Part shown: one piece after another, positions 33,863-43,633 of the stretch | How the letters are laid out: each line of letters opens with the position of its first letter | How positions within the stretch are numbered: the stretch's first letter is position 1 | NCBI RefSeq assembly: GCF_039679125.1 | Contig: NZ_CP155551.1 | Coordinates: forward strand, 558,001-622,000 | Direction of reading: 5' to 3' | Source: Blastococcus sp. HT6-4 | GTDB lineage: Bacteria > Actinomycetota > Actinomycetes > Mycobacteriales > Geodermatophilaceae | DNA: 64,000 bases | Notes under the pieces: model-generated | The model's input: the letters and a program-made list of their open reading frames with translations, nothing else | Told to the model about the DNA's origin: nothing | Databases searched by the model: none | Made by a program: the position numbers and the translations under genes

Positions 33863-36859
33863 GTGTCACGCTGGGACGACGCCCCGATCGTGGGCCGCGC
33901 CGAGGAGCTGGCCCGGCTGCTGGCGCACGTCGACCGCGCGGCGGGCGGGCGGTCCTCGGCCGCACTGCTCGCCGGTGACGCCGGGGTGGGCAAGACCCGG
34001 CTGCTCGACGAGCTGGCCCGGCGGGCGGCCGCGCGCGGCGTGCGGGTGCTCACCGGGCACTGCGTCGACCTCGGCGACGTCGGCCTGCCCTACCTGCCGT
34101 TCGTCGACCTGCTGCGCCCGGTGGCCGCCGACCCCGGGCTGGTGCCGGCGGCCCGCGACGACCCGGTGCTCGCCGGGCTAGTCGCCGGCCGCCCGGGTGC
34201 GGTGCCGCCGGTGCTGCCACCCGGTGAGGGGCTGGACCTGGGGCGGCCGCTGCCGCACCGGGCGGCGCCCCAGCCGGTCGACGACGGCCGGCTGCAGCTG
34301 TTCGAGTCGGTCGCCGGCCTGCTGTGCGAGCTCGCCGTCCCCGGCCCGCTGCTGGTGGTGCTCGAGGACCTGCACTGGGCCGACCGCTCCAGCCGCGACC
34401 TGCTGCGCTACCTGCTGGCGCGGCTGGTCGACGAGCCGATCGCCGTCGTCGCCTCCTACCGCGCCGACGACCTGCACCGCCGGCACCCGCTGCGGCCGCT
34501 GCTGGCCGAGCTGGTGCGCCTGCCGGGGGTGGAGCGCATCGACCTCGTCCCCCTGCCCGACGCGGCCGTCGGGGAACTGGTCCGCGCGCTGGCGGCCGCC
34601 GAGGCCCGCGGGATCGCCGACAGCACCGTCGACGACGTCGTGGCCCGCGCCGAGGGCAACGCCTTCTACGCCGAGGAGCTGCTCGCCGCGGGGCTGCAGG
34701 GCGAGGCGCTGCCGCTGGCGCTGGCCGACGTGCTGCTGGCGCGGGTGGAGCAGCGGTCGCCGGCGGCCCAGCAGGTGCTGAGGGTCGCCGCGGTGGCCGG
34801 CCGCAGGGTGCGTCACGAGCTGCTGGCCGCGGTCGGTGAGCTGACGCCGGGCGAGCTGGACGAGGCGCTCGCCGAAGTGGTGCACCACCACCTGCTGGTC
34901 GTCTCCGACGGCGGCCGCTACCGGTTCCGGCACGCGCTGCTGCGCGAGGCGGTGCTGGCCGACCTGCTGCCCGGTGAGCGGGTGCGGCTGCACGCGACCA
35001 TCGCCGGCTACCTGACGGCGGACCCCGATGCCGGCACCGCCGCCGAGCGCGCCCACCACGCGCGCGAGAGCAACGACCTGCCGGGTGCGCTGAGCGCATC
35101 CCTCGAGGCGGCGGTCCACGCCTGCACGGTGGGGGCGCCGGCCGAGCAGCTGCAGCACCTCGAGGCGGCGCTGGCCCTGTGGTCGGCGGTGCCCGACGCC
35201 GCGGACCGGGCCGGCCGCGACCAGGTGGGCCTGCTGTTCGACGCGGCGGTCGTCGCGCGCACCGTGGGGGAGATGCACCGCGCGGTGGCGCTGCTGCGCT
35301 CGGCCCTGGACGTGCTGGGCCCCGACGGCGACGCGGTGCGGCGGGCCCGGGTGCACTACACGCTGGCCCAGACCATGGTGCGGGTGGAGAACGTGGAGGG
35401 CGCGCACCGCGAGAGCGCCGCCGCGCTGGCGCTGGTGCCGGCCGACCCGCCGTCGGAGGCGCGGACGTGGGCGGCGGCCACCCACGCGCGCACCAGCTAC
35501 TCGCTGAACCTGGTCGCCGAGGGCGACGCCGCGGCCGAGGAGGCGCTCGCCGCGGCCGACGTGCTCGGCCTGGACGGCGCCTGGTCCGACACCGCCGTCT
35601 CCCAGTTGCGTGCGCACCCCGCCCTCGACGAGGACACGGTGCGGCAGCGCCTGTCCGATGCTCTCGCCCGGGCGCAGCGGTCCGGGGACGTGGACGTCGA
35701 GATGCGGGTGCTGTTCAACCTCGCGACCCTGGCGTTCGAGACGGGACGCATCGCCGAGGCGCTGGACCGGACGCGGCAGGCGACCGCGCGGGCGCGTGAC
35801 CTGGGCATGGAGTGGGCCTTCTACCCGGCCGAGCTGCGGCACCTGCAGGTGACCGCGCTCTACATGGCGGGGGAGTGGGACGCGAGCCTGACCGAGGCCG
35901 ACGCCCTCGCGCGGATCCCGGAGATGGCCTCGCACGTGCGGGCCGCGGGCCTGCTGGTGCTGGTCGGACGGGGGGACGCCGCCGCGCGGGAGCGGCTCGA
36001 CTGGGCGCGGGGGCTGGTCCCGCGGTTGCGCGAGCACGTGCTGCTGGGGCTGGTCACCGCCGCCTCCGAGGTGGACTTCGCCGGCTGGTCCGGGGATCCG
36101 GAGTCCGCCGTCGCGGTGGCGACGGAGGCGTGCCGGCGGCTGCGGGAGCAGTGGCCGGAGGACCACCTGGCCGTGCTGCGGATCGCCGCCGGTGCGCTGG
36201 GTGCGGTCGGCGACGCGGCGGCCGCGGCCCGGCTCGTGGGGAACGGAGCGGCTGCCGGCCGATGGGTCGCGGCCGGTGACGGGCTCGCCGGCGTGGCCCG
36301 GTTCGCCGTGGACGTCTACCGGCGGGAGGTGACGCCGGCGCTGCAGGTGGAGGCGGCCGCCTGGCTGGCGCGGGTGGAGGCCGAGGTCGCGCGGCTGCAC
36401 GGCCGGGCCGAGCCCGAGCTGTGGCGGGCGGCCGCCGCGGCGTTCGACCCCTGGCACGTGTACGAGCTGGCCCGGTCCCGGTGGCGGCTGGCCGAGGCGC
36501 TCCTCGACGTCGACGACCGGGCGGGCGCGGCCGAACAGGCGCAGCGGGCGCACGAGGTCGCGGCCCGGCTGGGAGCACGGCCGCTCCGCGAGGCGGTGGA
36601 GGCGCTGGCCCGCCGGGGCCGGCTGGACGTCGCCGGCGTCCGGACGCCGGAGGTCTCCGCCGTCCTCACCCCGCGGGAGACCGAGGTGCTGGCGCTGCTG
36701 GCGCAGGGACGAACCAACCGGCAGATCGGTGCGGCGCTCTACATCAGCGAGAAGACCGCGAGCGTGCACGTCAGCAACATCCTGGCCAAGCTCGGCGCGA
36801 ACGGCCGCACCGAGGCCGTCGCGATCGCGGCGGCCCGTGGTCTCCTGGTCGACCGGTGA
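33863..36859 (+). CDS. LuxR-family AAA ATPase regulator, LAL type (998 aa)
   Basis: Large transcription activator. The N-terminal P-loop ATPase has GDAGVGKTRLL (K44) and Walker B LLVVLEDLHWAD. A long TPR-like helical middle (about 400-920) is followed by a C-terminal LuxR helix-turn-helix (about 930-990) with LTPRETEVLALLAQGRTNRQI in shortened form and VHVSNILAKLGANGR. Such LAL regulators respond to small ligands. The GTG lies 7 nt after CACGAT (leaderless pattern). Its stop overlaps the next start as TGATG. Confidence 0.9.
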   Translation: MSRWDDAPIVGRAEELARLLAHVDRAAGGRSSAALLAGDAGVGKTRLLDELARRAAARGVRVLTGHCVDLGDVGLPYLPFVDLLRPVAADPGLVPAARDDPVLAGLVAGRPGAVPPVLPPGEGLDLGRPLPHRAAPQPVDDGRLQLFESVAGLLCELAVPGPLLVVLEDLHWADRSSRDLLRYLLARLVDEPIAVVASYRADDLHRRHPLRPLLAELVRLPGVERIDLVPLPDAAVGELVRALAAAEARGIADSTVDDVVARAEGNAFYAEELLAAGLQGEALPLALADVLLARVEQRSPAAQQVLRVAAVAGRRVRHELLAAVGELTPGELDEALAEVVHHHLLVVSDGGRYRFRHALLREAVLADLLPGERVRLHATIAGYLTADPDAGTAAERAHHARESNDLPGALSASLEAAVHACTVGAPAEQLQHLEAALALWSAVPDAADRAGRDQVGLLFDAAVVARTVGEMHRAVALLRSALDVLGPDGDAVRRARVHYTLAQTMVRVENVEGAHRESAAALALVPADPPSEARTWAAATHARTSYSLNLVAEGDAAAEEALAAADVLGLDGAWSDTAVSQLRAHPALDEDTVRQRLSDALARAQRSGDVDVEMRVLFNLATLAFETGRIAEALDRTRQATARARDLGMEWAFYPAELRHLQVTALYMAGEWDASLTEADALARIPEMASHVRAAGLLVLVGRGDAAARERLDWARGLVPRLREHVLLGLVTAASEVDFAGWSGDPESAVAVATEACRRLREQWPEDHLAVLRIAAGALGAVGDAAAAARLVGNGAAAGRWVAAGDGLAGVARFAVDVYRREVTPALQVEAAAWLARVEAEVARLHGRAEPELWRAAAAAFDPWHVYELARSRWRLAEALLDVDDRAGAAEQAQRAHEVAARLGARPLREAVEALARRGRLDVAGVRTPEVSAVLTPRETEVLALLAQGRTNRQIGAALYISEKTASVHVSNILAKLGANGRTEAVAIAAARGLLVDR

Positions 36860-37179
36860 TGTTCCACGTCACGTCGTCGCGGAACCGGGCGTCCATCGAG
36901 AAGTACGGGCTCGACTGGCGGCGGATGGGTGCCGCACCGGGGATCGCGGGCAGCCCGGTGCCGGAGCAGGAAGGGTGCTTCCTCGCGCCCGACGAGTGGA
37001 CGGCCGACTACTTCGTCGCCATGAACAACACCGGCGGTCCGGTGGACGTCTGGGCCGTCGACGAGGTGGACCCGGCCGACCTCCTGACCTCCGGCGAGGG
37101 CTACGACTACTTCCCGGGGATCATCCCGCCCACGCGGCTGCGCCTCGTGCGCGCCGACATCCCGCCGGCGGAGAACTGA
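36859..37179 (+). CDS. unknown 106-aa protein, possibly ART-fold
   Basis: Not recognised with certainty. The start FHVTSSRNRASIEKYGLDW resembles the His-x-Thr and GL region of ADP-ribosyltransferase/KptA-like folds; then GCFLAPDEWTADYFV and VDVWAVDEVDPADLL follow in the order seen in small unknown proteins of that shape. The ATG overlaps the stop of the LuxR regulator (TGATG), so it is translated with it. A link to that regulator is plausible but unproven. Confidence 0.55.
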   Translation: MFHVTSSRNRASIEKYGLDWRRMGAAPGIAGSPVPEQEGCFLAPDEWTADYFVAMNNTGGPVDVWAVDEVDPADLLTSGEGYDYFPGIIPPTRLRLVRADIPPAEN

Positions 37180-37189
37180 ACGGCGCGCC

Positions 37190-38974
37190 TCAGAGCATGG
37201 TGCGGAGGCGCTCCCGGCGGGCGCGGAGCACGTCGACCGACGCAGAGGCCGACGGCGGGCCGGGCACCGACTGGCGCAGCTGGGTGTGCACCACGGCCTG
37301 CGGCTGCGAGGTGCGCGCCGCGACCCGGTTGACCAGGCGGTTGATCTCCCGGCGCAGCTCCGCGGCGTCGCGCCACGAGCGGCCGGCGTCGTCCTCGTCG
37401 GGGTGGTCCTCGACGACCATGAAGTCGTCAGCGGCATCCCGGTGGCTCTGCGCGATGCGGATCCGCAGCTCGTCGTCCCGCTTGGCCAGCAGCGACGCCG
37501 TCTGCTCGGGGGTCAACAACCCGGGGATGCCGAGGAAGTCCTCCTCCTCGGGTGCGACCAGCGCCGGGCGGCCCTCACCGGTGTGCGCCGTCCCGCTGCT
37601 CAGCACGTGGGCGAAGCGGGCGTCGGCCTCGAGGGCCTCCCACTGCTTCATCTCGCCCTCCTTCGGCTCCCGCGGCGGCAGGTCGAGCGCCTCGAGCTCC
37701 TCGTCGGGCTGGGTCCGCGGCGGCGGCATGACGTGGTTGCGCTGCTCCTCCATGGAGGCGGCCAGCGACAGCAGCGGGCGGACGGCGGGGAGGAACACGG
37801 TCGCCGACTCGTGCGGCGATCGGGAGCGGACCACGCGGCCGACGGCCTGCGCGAAGAACAGCGGGGTCCGGTACGAGGTCATCCACGCGAGGACGGCGGC
37901 CCGCGGGACGTCGACGCCCTCGGAGATCATCCGGACGCAGACGGCGATGCGTGCGGAGCCGGTCGCGAAGCGCTCGATCTTCTTCGACGCCTTCGGGTCG
38001 TCGGAGAGGATCAGCTCGGCCGGCTTGCCGGTGACCCGGCGGACGATCTTCGCGTAGGCGCGGGCGTCGTCCTGGTCGCTGGCGAGGATCAGCCCGGCGG
38101 CGTCGGGCATGCCGCCCTCCTCGCGCAGGTGGGTGATCCGGTCGTCCATGGCGGCGATGACGTGCGGCACCCACTGGCCCTTGGGGTCCAGCGCCGTCCG
38201 CCAGGCCTGCATCTCCACCGACTTGGTGCCGGCCTCGCTCAGCGACGCGGCGACGACCTCGCCGGCGGAGTTCCGCCAGCGCGAGGTGCCCGTGTAGGCG
38301 GCGAAGACGACCGGGCGGACGACGTTGTCGGCGAGCGCCTCCTTGTAGCCGTAGGTGTAGTCGGCGCGGCTGACCAGGCCACCGGCCTCGCCCTCGAAGG
38401 TGTCCTCCTCGTACCGGACGAAGGGGATGCGTTCGTCGGGCTTTGTGCGGAACGGCGTCCCGGTCAGGCACAGCCGGCGCGCGGCCATGCCGTAGGCATC
38501 CTCGACCGCCTCGCCCCAGGACAGACCGTCACCGGCGTGGTGCACCTCGTCGAGGATTACCAGCGACTTGACGGCGGTGGACCGGGCCGCGTGCAGCATC
38601 GGCTTGCCCGCCACCTGCGCGTACGTGGTCACGTAGCCCTGGGTGCCGGCGCGCACCGGGCCGACGGCGTTGGTGAGGTTGGGGTCGAGGACGATGCCCA
38701 TGGCGTCGGCGGCCTCGGCCCACTGCAGGCGCAGGTGGTCGGTGGGGGCGACCACGATCACGCGGGCGACCTCCCGCCGCGAGAGCAGCCGCGCGGCCAG
38801 GGTCAGGGCGAAGGTCGTCTTGCCGGCGCCCGGCGTAGCGGTGACCAGGAAGTCCTTGGGGGAGGCCTCCTCGTACTGGCCGAGGGCGGCCTGCTGCCAT
38901 GCCCGGAGCGGTCGGCTGGTCGTCTGCGGGGCCCGGGCCGCCGCTGCTGCTGCAGTCGCCATGTCGGGACCCAT
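37190..38974 (-). CDS. DEAD/DEAH-box helicase, ResIII type (594 aa)
   Basis: SF2 helicase. Motif I TATPGAGKTTFAL (about 41-53), motif II LVILDEVHHAG, motif III LTGTPFRT, motif V ISEGVDVPRA, and motif VI FFAQAVGRVVRSR. A C-terminal extension of about 200 residues is acidic then helical. Actinobacterial relatives are uncharacterised; DNA repair is a guess based on the nearby XPB and HNH genes. Start could be ATG 38974 or ATG 38962. Divergent from the HNH gene with 248 bp between. Confidence 0.87.
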   Translation of the reverse strand: MGPDMATAAAAAARAPQTTSRPLRAWQQAALGQYEEASPKDFLVTATPGAGKTTFALTLAARLLSRREVARVIVVAPTDHLRLQWAEAADAMGIVLDPNLTNAVGPVRAGTQGYVTTYAQVAGKPMLHAARSTAVKSLVILDEVHHAGDGLSWGEAVEDAYGMAARRLCLTGTPFRTKPDERIPFVRYEEDTFEGEAGGLVSRADYTYGYKEALADNVVRPVVFAAYTGTSRWRNSAGEVVAASLSEAGTKSVEMQAWRTALDPKGQWVPHVIAAMDDRITHLREEGGMPDAAGLILASDQDDARAYAKIVRRVTGKPAELILSDDPKASKKIERFATGSARIAVCVRMISEGVDVPRAAVLAWMTSYRTPLFFAQAVGRVVRSRSPHESATVFLPAVRPLLSLAASMEEQRNHVMPPPRTQPDEELEALDLPPREPKEGEMKQWEALEADARFAHVLSSGTAHTGEGRPALVAPEEEDFLGIPGLLTPEQTASLLAKRDDELRIRIAQSHRDAADDFMVVEDHPDEDDAGRSWRDAAELRREINRLVNRVAARTSQPQAVVHTQLRQSVPGPPSASASVDVLRARRERLRTML

Positions 38975-39222
38975 CTTCGCTGCCGCGCAGACGACACGCC
39001 CAACCGGTCTCCTGCCGCGTGCCCCGCGCCCGCCGACGTATGGCGGACGGCGGCATCGGCCCTGACCTGCGCAGATACCGGGACGCCGTGGCGGGTGTGG
39101 CGATCGTCATGTCCGGAACGGACCGCCTCGTCACGCCCCGGCGGTCACGTCGATCCCAGGAGTCCCGCGGGCGCGGAGCGGGACGGCGATTTCTGTCGGT
39201 GGTCGAACTTACGATCGAAGAC

Positions 39223-41286
39223 GTGATCGACGGCCGGCAGCAGACGGGTGAGCAGCCGGCCGCGCCTGCCGCCGGGTGGGCGTCGGACCCGCTCGGTGCC
39301 GTCCAGGCCGCCGATCGCGAGATCGCCCGGCAGACCGCCCTGCGCGCACGGGCGGGCGCGGAGTTCGCCGCCACCCGCCCCGCGTCGGCCGACCGGCAAC
39401 CGGGTGAGCCCGGCGCGATGGGCGAGGAGCGCCGTGCGGCGCGCGCGGACGTGCTGGCAGATGTCAGCGAGTGGGCGGTCCAGGAGCTGGCCGTCGCGCT
39501 GTCCATCTCCTCCCAGGCGGCGCAGACGCTCCTGATCCGCTCGTTGACGCTCGTGCACCGGCTGCCGCGCACCCTCGCCGCGCTCGAGTCGGGTGCCCTG
39601 CACGTCGGCCACCTGTGGCCGCTGCTGGAGAAGGTGGCGCCCATCGTGAACGCGACGGTCAGGGCACGGGTGGAGGCCGACCTGCTCGCCTGGGCCGCCG
39701 GACGGGTCACCACTCCCGCCCAGCTGGGCGCGAAGGCGCGCAGGATGGTGCTGGCCCGGGACGCCAGGGACGCCGCCGGGCGGCTGACCGCCCGGCTGCG
39801 GGAACGGGGCGTGTTCGTCCGGCCGGACGCCGCCGACGGGATGGCCGTGCTCCACGCGCTGCTCACGGTGCCGGAGGCGCAGGCGCTGGTCGACGCCCTC
39901 GGCCGCTACGCCGATGCGCTGGCCGACGATCCGGACGACCGGCGGACCCGCGGCCAGAAGATGGCTGACTGCCTCCTCGACTGCGTGCTGCGGCCGGGGG
40001 AGACCGACCTCCCGCCCGTGCAGGCGCAGCTCACCGTGGTCGCCGGGGTGAGCACCCTGGCCGGCGGTGACGAGCCCGGCGAGATCGGCGGGGAGCCGGT
40101 GCCCGCGGAGATGGTGCGGGCCCTGGCCCGGGCCCTCGGCCTGCTGCCCGGCGTCGCTGCGCCGCCGGACGACCTCGACTCCATCGCCGACCCGGTCGCG
40201 GACGCGCCGCCTGCAGCGCGGCACGCGGACGCGCTGTCCTCACCGGCAGCCCCGCCGGCCACGGACCCGGTGACGGCCGAGGACCGCGCCCTGGAGGAGT
40301 GGTGGGCCGCCGTCGAGGAACGGGTCCTCGCCGAGGGATGGGGTGGCGCGGAGGCGCCGCCGCCGGAGGAGCAGCTCAGGCTCTGGAACGAGGAAGCTGC
40401 CTGGCAGGAGCGGTACTGGGACGACCTCGACCGGGACGACCACGGCTGGGACGTGGAGCCGAGCACCGGCACCGACCCCGATCGGATCCCGGACGACCGC
40501 GATGAGGGCCGCGGCGACGAGCAGCCGCATGCGGCACCGACGTCCGATCGTGCCCCGGTGGGCGGTCCGTGGGCCGTGGCCGACCGGGCGGTGGAGTCGG
40601 CCGGTGCGGTCCTGCTCGACCTCGAGCGAGCGCTCGGCGCAGCCGGTCGGGCGGTGGCTGCCGCCGAGGCGGCCGACCTCGCCGACGAGGCCGCCTGGCG
40701 GCAGGGCCCCGGGGGGAGGTTCACCGCAGCACCCGATGCGCTGACCGCGCTCGCGGCGATGGCGGACGAACAGCGCGCGACGCTGGCCGACCTGCTCGAC
40801 GCCACGGCGGGCGGCACGCTGGTCGACCGGCCGCGGATCGCGGTCGTCGACGCGCTCTCCGGCGCGCTGCTGGCGCTGACCGACAGCCGGGAGCTCCGCC
40901 GGGTCGCCACCTGCGGGCGGGACGCCTGCCGTTGCCGGCCCGGCCGGTGCACCCACGACCTGAGCGGTCGCCCCGGGCTCGGGCCACCACCGCCGACCGC
41001 CGGCTACCGCCCCGGCGCGAGCCTCGACCGGTACCTCCGGGCGCGCGATCGCCGATGCCGGTTCCCCGGTTGCCGTGCGCGGGTGCCTCGCGGCGGCGAG
41101 CTCGACCACGACCGGCCCTGGCCCGACGGACCGACCAGCGCCGCGAACCTCGCCGGCTACTGCACGCCGCACCACCGGGGCAAGCACCAGGCGCCCGGGT
41201 GGCAGTACGAGCTGGCCGCCGACGGCACGCTCACCGTCACCACCCCCACCGGCCTGGTGGCCTGCACCTCACCGCCGCCCTACTGA
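39223..41286 (+). CDS. DUF222 and HNH endonuclease domain protein (687 aa)
   Basis: Member of the large actinobacterial 13E12/DUF222-HNH family. DUF222 fills the N-terminal half (ISSQAAQTLLIRSLTL, VHRLPRTLAALESG). The HNH nuclease is at about 605-665: RCRFPGC, GELDHDRPW, and YCTPHHRGKH. An acidic variable insert (about 300-480) separates them. The GTG at 39223 lies 7 nt after TACGAT (leaderless pattern), a better start than the ATGs further up. The biological role of this repeat family is unsettled. Confidence 0.88.
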   Translation: MIDGRQQTGEQPAAPAAGWASDPLGAVQAADREIARQTALRARAGAEFAATRPASADRQPGEPGAMGEERRAARADVLADVSEWAVQELAVALSISSQAAQTLLIRSLTLVHRLPRTLAALESGALHVGHLWPLLEKVAPIVNATVRARVEADLLAWAAGRVTTPAQLGAKARRMVLARDARDAAGRLTARLRERGVFVRPDAADGMAVLHALLTVPEAQALVDALGRYADALADDPDDRRTRGQKMADCLLDCVLRPGETDLPPVQAQLTVVAGVSTLAGGDEPGEIGGEPVPAEMVRALARALGLLPGVAAPPDDLDSIADPVADAPPAARHADALSSPAAPPATDPVTAEDRALEEWWAAVEERVLAEGWGGAEAPPPEEQLRLWNEEAAWQERYWDDLDRDDHGWDVEPSTGTDPDRIPDDRDEGRGDEQPHAAPTSDRAPVGGPWAVADRAVESAGAVLLDLERALGAAGRAVAAAEAADLADEAAWRQGPGGRFTAAPDALTALAAMADEQRATLADLLDATAGGTLVDRPRIAVVDALSGALLALTDSRELRRVATCGRDACRCRPGRCTHDLSGRPGLGPPPPTAGYRPGASLDRYLRARDRRCRFPGCRARVPRGGELDHDRPWPDGPTSAANLAGYCTPHHRGKHQAPGWQYELAADGTLTVTTPTGLVACTSPPPY

Positions 41287-41334
41287 CGCGCCGACTCGAC
41301 CGGTCGCGGCTCTGGTTCGGGGAGGCGCGTCAGT
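41282..41334. terminator. shared bidirectional hairpin of convergent genes
   Basis: Arms 41282-41292 and 41324-41334 are exact complements and contain the stop codons of the HNH gene (41284-41286) and the XPB gene (41330-41332). The loop holds a smaller palindrome, CGACCGGTCG. Confidence 0.7.
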
Positions 41335-43015
41335 CGGCCGGCTCGTCCACCCAGTCGGGGCCGTTGACCTCGCCCGGGCCGGCCAGGTCGGCGGCGTCGA
41401 CGATCGTGTACGCGTAGCCCTGCTCGGCGAGGAACCGCTGTCGGTGCGCGGCGTACTCGCTGTCGAGGGTGTCGCGGCTGACCACCGTGTAGAAGTGCGC
41501 CTGGCGGCCGTCGGCCTTGGGTCGCAGCACCCGGCCGAGCCGCTGCGCCTCCTCCTGCCGCGAGCCGAAGGTGCCCGACACCTGGACGGCGACGGCGGCC
41601 TCGGGCAGGTCGATGGAGAAGTTCGCGACCTTGGAGACGACCAGCGTGCGGATCTCGCCGGTGCGGAACGCCTGGAACAGCCGCTCCCGCTCCTTGTTCG
41701 TCGTCGACCCCTGGATCACCGGCGCGTCCAGGGCCGCGCCCAGCTCCTCGAGCTGGTCGAGGTAGGCGCCGATGACCAGCGAGGGCTCGTCGGGGTGCCG
41801 CTCCAGCACCCGCCGGATCACCGGCAGCTTCGATTGCGCCGTCGCCGCGATCCGGTACCGCTCCTCGGGCTCGGCGACGGCGTAGGTCATCCGCTCCTCG
41901 TCGTCGAGCGAGACCCGCACCTCGATGCACTCGGCCGGCGCGATGTAACCCTGCGCCTCGATGTCCCGCCACGGGGCGTCGTAGCGCTTGGGCCCGATGA
42001 GCGAGAAGACGTCGTCTTCCCGACCGTCCTCGCGCACCAGCGTGGCGGTCAGGCCGAGCCGGCGGCGGGACTGCAGGTCGGCGGTCAGCCGGAAGATCGG
42101 CGCCGGCAGCAGGTGCACCTCGTCGTAGACGATGAGGCCCCAGTCCTGCGCGTCGAACAGGTCCAGGTGGCGGTACTCGCCCTTCCGGCGGGTGGTGATC
42201 ACCTGGTAGGTCGCGATGGTGACCGGCCGGATCTCCTTGCGCTCACCCGAGTACTCGCCGATCTCGTCCTCGGTCAGCGACGTGCGGGCGATCAGCTCCC
42301 GCTTCCACTGCCGCCCGGCGACGGTGTTGGTCACCAGGATCAGCGTGGTCGCCTTCGCCTCGGCCATCGCCGCGGCGCCGACCAGCGTCTTCCCGGCGCC
42401 ACAGGGCAGGACCACGACGCCCGAACCGCCGGCCCAGAAACCTTCGACGGCCTCCTGCTGGTAGTCGCGCAGGTGCCAGCCGGCCTGGTCGAGCTCGATC
42501 GGGTGCGCCTGCCCGTCGACGTACCCGGCGAGGTCCTCGGCCGGCCACCCGACCTTGAGCAGCGCCTGCTTGAGCCGGCCGCGCTCCGAGGGGTGGACGA
42601 CGATCGAGTCCTGGTCGATGCGGGCACCCAGCATGGGCGCCACCCGCTTCGAGCGGACGACCTCCTCCAGCACTGCTCGGTCCGTCGAGGTGAGGACCAG
42701 CCCGTGCACCGGGTTCTGCGCCAGGGTCAGCCGGCCGAACCGGTCCATGGTGTCGGCGACGTCGACCAGCAGCGCGTGCGGCACCGGGTAGCGCGAGTAG
42801 CGCACCAGCGCGTCGACGACCTGCTCGGCGTCGTGGCCCGCCGCCCGGGCGTTCCACAGCGCGAGCGGCGTCACCCGGTAGGTGTGCACGTGCTCGGGGG
42901 ACCGCTCCAGCTCGGCGAACGGGGCGATCGCCGCGCGGCAGTCACGGGCCAGCGGGTGGTCGACCTCGAGCAGCAGGGTCTTGTCCGACTGCACGATGAG
43001 CGGACCGTCGTTCAC
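41330..43015 (-). CDS. XPB-type DNA repair helicase (561 aa)
   Basis: Bacterial XPB (Ssl2/ERCC3) homologue. An N-terminal domain (about 1-170) precedes motif I LPCGAGKTLVG (K209), motif II VYDEVHLLP, motif III LTATLVRED, and VI QRLGRVLRPK. The RED motif (LVREDG) typical of XPB is present. In the same direction after the helicase-associated gene at 43622, separated by one opposite gene. Mycobacterial XPB (Rv0861c) is a 3'-5' helicase. GTG start with AAAGAG upstream. Confidence 0.93.
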   Translation of the reverse strand: MNDGPLIVQSDKTLLLEVDHPLARDCRAAIAPFAELERSPEHVHTYRVTPLALWNARAAGHDAEQVVDALVRYSRYPVPHALLVDVADTMDRFGRLTLAQNPVHGLVLTSTDRAVLEEVVRSKRVAPMLGARIDQDSIVVHPSERGRLKQALLKVGWPAEDLAGYVDGQAHPIELDQAGWHLRDYQQEAVEGFWAGGSGVVVLPCGAGKTLVGAAAMAEAKATTLILVTNTVAGRQWKRELIARTSLTEDEIGEYSGERKEIRPVTIATYQVITTRRKGEYRHLDLFDAQDWGLIVYDEVHLLPAPIFRLTADLQSRRRLGLTATLVREDGREDDVFSLIGPKRYDAPWRDIEAQGYIAPAECIEVRVSLDDEERMTYAVAEPEERYRIAATAQSKLPVIRRVLERHPDEPSLVIGAYLDQLEELGAALDAPVIQGSTTNKERERLFQAFRTGEIRTLVVSKVANFSIDLPEAAVAVQVSGTFGSRQEEAQRLGRVLRPKADGRQAHFYTVVSRDTLDSEYAAHRQRFLAEQGYAYTIVDAADLAGPGEVNGPDWVDEPAD

Positions 43016-43114
43016 GCAGCACTCTTTCCGTCGGGGGGTGTCCGGGCGCCGAGGCACCGGACCACCCACCGTAACGCCGTACCGCCCAGGCGCCTTCCCG
43101 CCTAGGTTGCGGTC

Positions 43115-43615
43115 ATGGGCAGCGCACGCGGGTGGTTCGTCGCCGCAGCCGGGCTCTACGCCGCCGTCTGGGCGTGGTCGTGGACCCGCCTCCCCGAGCG
43201 GGTGCCCGTCCACTTCGGTGCCGGTGGCGATCCGGACACCTGGGCCGACCGGCCGACCGCGCTGCTGGCCACCGCGCTGCTCGGCCTCGGCGTGGTCGCG
43301 GTCTTCGCCGGTGCGGTACGGCTGGTGCGGAGCGCGCGTCCCGAGCTGATCGACGTGCCGGACGGCGAGTACTGGAAGCGGCCGGAGAACATCGGCCGGC
43401 TGCGCGGGCTGATCGCCGCGGACCTCTGGCTCTTCGGCGCCTGGACGCTGCTGCTGCTCTCCGCGATCGACTGGCTCATCGTCCGCGCCGCCACGGCCGA
43501 CGATCCGTCGCTCGGTCCGTGGCCCCTGGTGCTGGTGGCCGGCTACCTCCTCGGGGTCGCCGCCCGGCTGCTCTGGATGTTCACCCGCCGGTTCGCCGTC
43601 CCGGACGCCGGCTGA
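43115..43615 (+). CDS. DUF1648-like membrane protein (166 aa)
   Basis: Four membrane segments. The N-terminal part reads LYAAVWAWSWTRLPERVPVHFGAGGDPD in shortened form, the DUF1648 motif LPxxVPxHF. SdpI-type immunity proteins share this domain, but the link is only structural. The ATG lies 6 nt after TAGGTT (leaderless pattern). Convergent with the helicase-associated gene through a perfect palindrome. Confidence 0.82.
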   Translation: MGSARGWFVAAAGLYAAVWAWSWTRLPERVPVHFGAGGDPDTWADRPTALLATALLGLGVVAVFAGAVRLVRSARPELIDVPDGEYWKRPENIGRLRGLIAADLWLFGAWTLLLLSAIDWLIVRAATADDPSLGPWPLVLVAGYLLGVAARLLWMFTRRFAVPDAG

Positions 43616-43633
43616 CGCGCGTCAGCCGGCGTC
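43604..43633. terminator. 30-bp perfect palindrome at convergent stops
   Basis: 15-bp arms 43604-43618 and 43619-43633 with no spacer. Both stop codons (43613-43615 and 43622-43624) lie inside, so both proteins end in Asp-Ala-Gly. Likely a bidirectional terminator. Confidence 0.82.

Noticed and set aside
34178..36769. 863-aa minus-strand reading frame
   Set aside because: Antisense of the LuxR regulator, rich in Arg/Gln/Gly with no recognisable motif.
43115..43615. SdpI-type immunity gene
   Set aside because: Only the DUF1648-like N part matches; no toxin (SdpC-like) gene is near and the position beside XPB looks like a conserved context.
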